Below, in pieces: positions 7,400 through 10,158 of a DNA stretch of 10,158 nucleotides. A program made the position numbers and the translations under genes. Positions within the stretch are counted from its first letter, which is position 1; every line of letters starts with the position of its first letter. The stretch is from the NCBI GenBank assembly GCA_029240775.1, contig JARDZQ010000172.1:1-10158 (forward strand), given 5' to 3'. This DNA comes from Rubrobacteraceae bacterium (lineage in GTDB: Bacteria > Actinomycetota > Rubrobacteria > Rubrobacterales > Rubrobacteraceae). A model generated the notes under the pieces. It searched no databases. It was given only the letters and a program-made list of their open reading frames with translations, and was not told the origin of the DNA.

Positions 7400-7409
7400 C
7401 GCCAGCGGT
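7388..7409 (+). terminator. Stem-loop spanning the amidohydrolase stop codon
   Basis: ACCGCTGGC (7388-7396) and GCCAGCGGT (7401-7409) form a perfect 9-bp GC-rich stem around the 4-nt loop TAAC, whose first three bases are the TAA stop codon. It marks the end of the heme/menaquinone block. No T-run follows (the next bases are GTTATACAATC), so it may be an imperfect intrinsic terminator, an attenuating hairpin or a 3'-end stabiliser. The stem itself is certain; the function is inferred. Confidence 0.5.
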
Positions 7410-7410
7410 G

Positions 7411-7419
7411 TTATACAAT
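7411..7419 (+). promoter_or_regulatory. Possible -10 promoter element before the TPR gene
   Basis: TTATACAAT directly follows the hairpin and contains TACAAT (7414-7419, five of six matches to TATAAT). A TG at 7409-7410 could act as an extended -10. No good -35 box is seen at the usual spacing. It is AT-rich against a GC-rich background and lies 38 nt before ATG 7457, so a promoter for the TPR gene (and perhaps tatAC) is plausible. Confidence 0.4.
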
Positions 7420-7456
7420 CGGCGCGAGGCTCGAGACGCTGGAGGATTAGCCTGCC

Positions 7457-8092
7457 ATGATGATGAATCGCGAGAGGATCGGCTTCTGGGTTAGGATCGT
7501 CGCGATCCTGCTCGCCTTCTTCTTCGTCGCCTCCTTTATCTTCGTGGGGCTAGGGACCAACGTCAACTACAACCTGTTCGACCTGATCGGGGGCCAGGAC
7601 CAGCCGCCGGGCGGGCAGACTGTCGACCCGGAGGACCAGATCGCGGAGGCCGAAAAGGAGCTGGAGGAGAACCCCGAGGACCCTGACGCGATAAAGGAGC
7701 TCGCGGCCCTCTACTACCAGAACGGCCGCTACGACGACGCGGCCCGCGTACTGGAGAGGGGGCGCGAGGTTGCCCCGAAAGACGAGGAGATAGCGTTCAC
7801 GCTGGGGCAAGTCTACCTCCAGGCGGCCCAGTCCACGCCCGGCGAAGAGCAGAAAGGGCTCTACGAGCAGGCCGGCGACGCGTTCGCGCAGGCTGTCGAG
7901 CTCGAGCCCGGCAACGAGGACGCTTACCTGTTCGCGGGGGAGTCCTACGACCGGGCCGGCCAGCCCGCCGAAGCCATAAAGTACTACAACGGCTACCTCG
8001 ACCGCGAGCCGGAGGGCGAACAGTCCGAGGCCGTCAAGGAGCGCATCTCGGCCCTGCTCGAGAGCGGGGGAGAGACCCCAGGCGGCGGGTAA
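7457..8092 (+). CDS. Membrane-anchored tetratricopeptide-repeat protein
   Basis: The 211-residue protein has a short basic N-terminus (Arg5, Arg7, Arg13), one hydrophobic segment at about 8-32 and no lipobox cysteine, so it is probably a single-pass membrane protein with most of the chain outside. A Pro/Gly-rich linker (47-60) leads to a TPR region: repeats at about 74-107 (ALYYQNGRYDDAARVLERG), 108-152 (interrupted by a short insert near 126-137) and 153-186 (GESYDRAGQPAEAIKYYNGY). TPR domains bind other proteins or peptides; no enzyme motif is seen. The C-terminus ends in Gly/Pro-rich sequence. There are three tandem ATGs at 7457-7465; the first has GGAGGA at 7441-7446 with 10-nt spacing. 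It lies 67 nt before tatA. A role in assembling or guiding Tat substrates or respiratory complexes is a guess from position. Confidence 0.9.
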   Translation: MMMNRERIGFWVRIVAILLAFFFVASFIFVGLGTNVNYNLFDLIGGQDQPPGGQTVDPEDQIAEAEKELEENPEDPDAIKELAALYYQNGRYDDAARVLERGREVAPKDEEIAFTLGQVYLQAAQSTPGEEQKGLYEQAGDAFAQAVELEPGNEDAYLFAGESYDRAGQPAEAIKYYNGYLDREPEGEQSEAVKERISALLESGGETPGGG

Positions 8093-8114
8093 TCCACGCA
8101 CGGAATCTAGGTCG

Positions 8115-8120
8115 TATAAT
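8115..8120 (+). promoter_or_regulatory. Consensus -10 element before tatA
   Basis: TATAAT is a perfect match to the sigma-70-type -10 hexamer, inside the 67-nt gap between the TPR gene and tatA and 40 nt before the tatA start. No recognisable -35 hexamer lies 16-18 nt upstream (sequence around ATCCAC), so activity may depend on other contacts or an activator. It suggests tatAC can be expressed independently of upstream genes. Confidence 0.5.
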
Positions 8121-8159
8121 GTGGTGTGACGGTTTGATAAAGAGTCCTTAGGAGGAAGA

Positions 8160-8438
8160 ATGCCGGGTTTTGGTTCGCTAGGGGGAACGGAGCTGATCAT
8201 AGCTCTGGTCATCATCCTCTTGCTCTTCGGCGCGAAGCGTATCCCCGAGCTGGCCAAGGGCCTCGGCAGCGGCGTGCGGGAGTTCAGGAAGGGTACCCGC
8301 GGCGAGGGTGAGGTCGAGGAAGAGGAGAAGGACGCCAAGGGCGAGGAACTCACCGCCGGCGCCGACAAGGCAGAGGAGACCCGCGCCGGGGACGAGGCTC
8401 GCGCCGAGGGTGATAAGGCCGAGCAGAAGCCCAGCTAG
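8160..8438 (+). CDS. tatA: Sec-independent protein translocase subunit TatA
   Basis: TatA oligomers form the pore or membrane-thinning element of the twin-arginine pathway, which exports folded, often cofactor-bearing proteins. The 92-residue protein has the standard layout: a short N-terminus with one membrane helix (about 9-23, GTELIIALVIILLLF), the FG hinge (23-24), an amphipathic helix (25-45, AKRIPELAKGLGSGVREF) and a disordered charged tail. The tail (49-88) is strongly acidic, with 17 Asp/Glu. AGGAGGA at 8150-8156 is an excellent ribosome binding site just before ATG 8160, the strongest in the window, which fits the need for TatA in excess over TatC. TatA and TatB are hard to separate by sequence; the single gene next to tatC suggests a two-component TatA-TatC system or a TatB encoded elsewhere. 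Confidence 0.95.
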   Translation: MPGFGSLGGTELIIALVIILLLFGAKRIPELAKGLGSGVREFRKGTRGEGEVEEEEKDAKGEELTAGADKAEETRAGDEARAEGDKAEQKPS

Positions 8439-8454
8439 GACGAAGTCCTGAGCT
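8433..8454 (+). promoter_or_regulatory. Intercistronic hairpin between tatA and tatC
   Basis: AGCTAGGAC (8433-8441) pairs with GTCCT-G-AGCT (8445-8454) around a GAA loop, with one bulged G at 8450. The stem contains the tatA stop codon (TAG 8436-8438) and ends 2 nt before the tatC ATG at 8457. No T-run follows, so it is not a typical terminator. It covers the place where a tatC ribosome binding site should lie and could reduce tatC translation or stabilise the tatA 3' end. The function is inferred. Confidence 0.45.
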
Positions 8455-8456
8455 AG

Positions 8457-9332
8457 ATGGCCGGTCGTCTTCGTCTGCCCTCGCGCCCGCGCGGACCGCG
8501 CGACGAGGCGCGCATGACCCTCATTGAGCACCTCGGCGAGCTTCGCTCCAGGATCATCAAGGTCGGCGTGGCGTTCCTGGCCGTCGCCTTCGTGGCCTGG
8601 TTCTTCAGGCCCGAGATCTTCAATTTCTTGCTGGCTCCCGCTCCCTCGCTGAAGGGCGAGCTCAACGTCACCGCTCCGACCGAGGCGCTTATAACCGACG
8701 TCAAGCTGACGCTCTACACAGCCTTCCTGTTTACGATCCCGGTGCTGCTCTACCAGGCCTGGGCCTTCGTCGCGCCCGCCGTCGGGGATGTGGGCCGGGC
8801 GTTCACCTACATCCTCATCGCGCTGGCCTCGTCCCTGTTCCTCGCGGGTGTGGCCTTCGGCTATTTCGTCGTCCTGCCGCTCGGCATCGACTTCCTCCTC
8901 GGATGGGGCGGCGACCGCTACGAGCAGATCATCGTCTCCGACAAATACCTGGCTTTCGTCACGCGTTTCCTGCTGGCGTTCGGGATAGTCTTCGAGTTCC
9001 CTGCGGCGACGTACGTGGGGGCAAAGTTGGAGCTGGTGGACGCGCCGTTCCTGAGGCGCTACCGGCGGCACGCCATCGTGATCAACTTCATCCTCGCCGC
9101 CGCCCTCACGCCCGGACAGGACCCTCTTAGCATGATCCTGATGGCCGTGCCGATGGTCCTTATGTACGAGCTCTCCATCATGATCGCCCGCTACGTGAAC
9201 CCGGTCTCCGAGGTGAGGGTGCATGAACTCGGGTCCGAGGACGATGAAGAAGAGTACGACGAGGTCGAGCCGGTCTACGAGGGCGTCCAGAGGAGCGACG
9301 AAGAAGACGACGAGACCGAGCGAGATCTCTGA
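8457..9332 (+). CDS. tatC: Sec-independent protein translocase subunit TatC
   Basis: TatC is the multi-spanning receptor that binds the twin-arginine signal peptide and recruits TatA. The 291-residue protein shows IEHLGELRSR (23-32), six hydrophobic segments at about 34-50, 84-105, 116-140, 163-187, 205-217 and 224-245, a conserved membrane Glu180 in the FEFP motif, and the family block AAALTPGQDPLSMILMAVP (214-232). Two ends are unusual. The N-terminus carries an Arg/Pro-rich extension (MAGRLRLPSRPRGPRDEAR) before the conserved core, and the C-terminal 35 residues (257-291) hold 19 Asp/Glu. ATG 8457 has no clear ribosome binding site and sits 2 nt after a hairpin; ATG 8514 (MTLIEHLGELR) is an alternative start with GAGG 6 nt upstream. 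It begins 18 nt after the tatA stop and ends at a strong terminator. Confidence 0.96.
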   Translation: MAGRLRLPSRPRGPRDEARMTLIEHLGELRSRIIKVGVAFLAVAFVAWFFRPEIFNFLLAPAPSLKGELNVTAPTEALITDVKLTLYTAFLFTIPVLLYQAWAFVAPAVGDVGRAFTYILIALASSLFLAGVAFGYFVVLPLGIDFLLGWGGDRYEQIIVSDKYLAFVTRFLLAFGIVFEFPAATYVGAKLELVDAPFLRRYRRHAIVINFILAAALTPGQDPLSMILMAVPMVLMYELSIMIARYVNPVSEVRVHELGSEDDEEEYDEVEPVYEGVQRSDEEDDETERDL

Positions 9333-9371
9333 GTAAGGCTTCAGGCAAATTGCTGAGCCTGAAGCCTTACT
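9332..9371. terminator. Bidirectional terminator between convergent tatC and SRPBCC genes
   Basis: AGTAAGGCTTCAGGC (9332-9346) and GCCTGAAGCCTTACT (9357-9371) form a perfect 15-bp inverted repeat with a 10-nt loop. The left arm includes the last base of the tatC TGA stop, and the right arm contains the TAA stop (9369-9367) of the minus-strand gene, so one structure serves both converging transcripts. No long T-run follows on either strand, but stem length and position make termination the natural reading. Confidence 0.85.
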
Positions 9372-9837
9372 GACTGTGCAGGTGTCTCTCGAAGCGGCGC
9401 ACGGAGCGACGGAGCAGGTCCTCGGTGAGGGCGCGGAAGAAGGGTTTGTGCGCGAGGGTGTCGAGCCAGTGAGGTCTTATCTCGTAGTCGGTCGCGAGGG
9501 TCAGGCGGACGGCGTGCGATCCTTCCTCCTGGAGCAGCCAGCCCCCGGTTCCTCTGGCACCCTCCGTGTAGCGCCACTCAAGCCGGCTCGGCGCTTCGAC
9601 GACCGTGATGAGGCCGACGACGCGGTGCGTCAGGCCGGCTGCGCTCAGGGTGAACTCCAGCCTCGCGCCGGGACGTAGCTGGGTCTCCTGGCCAGCGTCG
9701 TCCAGGACGCGGGCGCGGCGCAGACCTACGGCCCACTCGGGGAAGCGGCGCACGTCGAGGAGGGCGGTGAAGATCCTCCCGGGCGGGGAGCCGCGGACCA
9801 GGTAGCTCGCGGAAAAAGGGCGACCTAGATCAGCCAC
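9367..9837 (-). CDS. SRPBCC / START-like (polyketide cyclase-COQ10 type) lipid-binding protein
   Basis: The 156-residue protein has the outline of the SRPBCC helix-grip fold: an initial strand (FSASYLVRG, 8-16), the characteristic helix pair SPPGRIFTALLDVRRFPEW (17-35), LRPGARLEFTL (54-64), alternating strands (HRVVGLITVVEAPSRLEWRYT, within 71-91; WLLQEEGSHAVRLTLATDYEI, within 100-120) and a long C-terminal helix (133-153, FFRALTEDLLRRSVRRFERHL). Such proteins bind hydrophobic ligands; no catalytic residues can be assigned. GTG 9837 is chosen because the fold begins there and it overlaps the end of the prenyltransferase gene by 13 nt. Further upstream in this frame lies only the shadow of that gene. 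No strong ribosome binding site precedes it, so translational coupling is likely. The neighbouring quinone prenyltransferase raises the possibility of a quinone-binding partner similar to COQ10, which is inference. Confidence 0.82.
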   Translation of the reverse strand: MADLGRPFSASYLVRGSPPGRIFTALLDVRRFPEWAVGLRRARVLDDAGQETQLRPGARLEFTLSAAGLTHRVVGLITVVEAPSRLEWRYTEGARGTGGWLLQEEGSHAVRLTLATDYEIRPHWLDTLAHKPFFRALTEDLLRRSVRRFERHLHSQ

Positions 9838-10158
9838 CCCAACAACACCCCGGCCGTGTAGAGCAGCCCGAAGACGAGGTGGAGACCGGCTGTGCGCTTT
9901 ACGACGGGGTCGAGGCGCTCCGGCGTCGTGGTCGTCGAGATGTCCTGCCAGAGCCGGATGGCCGGGGTGGCACTCAAGAAGACGACGGCGCACTCCAGCG
10001 GGACGATACGAAAAGCCATCAGGGTCGCGACCGCGACGTAGGCCTCGAGCAGGAGGGCGCGGTAGACCAGTATCCCGACCTCCCTCCCCAGCACTATGGG
10101 CAGCGTCCGCCGTCCGCCACGCCTGTCCGACCTCATGTCGCGCAGGTTGTTGGCGAGC
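9825..10158 (-). CDS. UbiA-family prenyltransferase, MenA/MqnP-like (3' part, runs off the window)
   Basis: The visible 110 or so C-terminal residues begin at the window edge with LANNLRDMRSDRRGGRRTLP, followed by IVLGRE. This matches the second Asp-rich motif of MenA-type UbiA enzymes (N-N-x-R-D-x-x-x-D-x-x-x-G-K/R-x-T-L), which binds Mg-diphosphate. Heme O synthase and protoheme farnesyltransferases have a different pattern here. Hydrophobic membrane helices follow (about 20-42, 44-59 and 84-103, counted from the internal ATG at 10136). The reading frame stays open to base 10157, so the true start lies outside and the ATG at 10136 is internal. It ends at TAG 9825-9827. The likely reaction is prenylation of a dihydroxynaphthoate ring with the polyprenyl diphosphate made by the enzyme at 5209-6156. 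Whether the acceptor is 1,4-dihydroxy-2-naphthoate or the 6-naphthoate of the futalosine route cannot be told. Confidence 0.88.
   Translation of the reverse strand, partial: LANNLRDMRSDRRGGRRTLPIVLGREVGILVYRALLLEAYVAVATLMAFRIVPLECAVVFLSATPAIRLWQDISTTTTPERLDPVVKRTAGLHLVFGLLYTAGVLLGWLI

Noticed and set aside
7550..8368. A 272-codon minus-strand frame opposite the TPR gene and tatA
   Set aside because: It is Leu/Arg/Val-rich shadow sequence crossing a gene boundary and a promoter region, with no motif or plausible ribosome binding site.
8390..8436. Short Ala/Glu/Lys-rich repeats at the end of tatA considered as a DNA repeat array
   Set aside because: The similarity is amino-acid low complexity of a disordered TatA tail; there is no regular repeat unit at the DNA level.
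8178..9224. A 348-codon open frame on the minus strand opposite tatA and tatC
   Set aside because: Its translation is low-complexity His/Asp/Glu/Gly-rich, it spans two well-supported genes, and long antisense frames are expected in GC-rich coding DNA.
9376..9678. A plus-strand frame after the tatC terminator
   Set aside because: It has no motif or promoter and overlaps the well-formed minus-strand SRPBCC gene.
9838..9993. N-terminal extension of the SRPBCC protein
   Set aside because: The extra 52 residues are Arg/His/Pro-rich and lie opposite in frame to the prenyltransferase coding sequence; the fold starts after GTG 9837.
1..10158. CRISPR arrays, tRNA/rRNA genes, insertion sequences, phage or defence genes
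   Set aside because: I saw no regular direct repeats, cloverleaf-like sequence, transposase motifs or attachment-site duplications. The DNA is almost entirely accounted for by housekeeping genes.

Overview
The window is a GC-rich, densely packed chromosomal segment of housekeeping genes. It most resembles a deep-branching actinobacterium of the Rubrobacter type. That placement is inferred from three things: high GC combined with frequent ATA (Ile) and AGG (Arg) codons, a fused CobA-HemD protein, and a heme-menaquinone-Tat gene order. No sequence search was possible. I see no mobile element, CRISPR array, tRNA or rRNA.

Region 1 (1-4008) is tetrapyrrole synthesis. The last 29 codons of a dimethylargininase/amidinotransferase-like gene run into a TTG-started cobA-hemD fusion (uroporphyrinogen-III methyltransferase plus uroporphyrinogen-III synthase). 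hemB (porphobilinogen synthase) and hemL (glutamate-1-semialdehyde aminomutase) follow. HemL makes 5-aminolevulinate, HemB condenses it to porphobilinogen, and the fusion acts at the uroporphyrinogen III step and the siroheme/cobalamin branch point.

Region 2 (4010-7399) is mostly isoprenoid quinone synthesis, with overlapping or nearly abutting genes: an unrecognised 143-residue protein, a MenG/UbiE methyltransferase, a long-chain polyprenyl diphosphate synthase, and a metal-dependent amidohydrolase. The amidohydrolase is a reasonable candidate for the aminodeoxyfutalosine deaminase of the futalosine menaquinone route. A 9-bp hairpin spans its stop codon.

Region 3 (7411-9332) has its own promoter-like sites. 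It encodes a membrane-anchored TPR protein, TatA and TatC, a minimal twin-arginine translocase. A hairpin sits between tatA and tatC. A perfect 15-bp inverted repeat ends the block and touches the stop codons of both converging genes.

Region 4 (9367-10158, minus strand) holds an SRPBCC/START-like protein, encoded downstream of and overlapping a MenA/UbiA-family prenyltransferase that runs off the window edge.

Together the genes supply heme, menaquinone and the export machine for folded cofactor-bearing proteins, which are the parts of an aerobic respiratory chain. Almost everything belongs to known families. The least explained elements are the 143-residue protein, the SRPBCC protein paired with the prenyltransferase, the TPR protein beside Tat, and the RNA hairpins that overlap stop codons.
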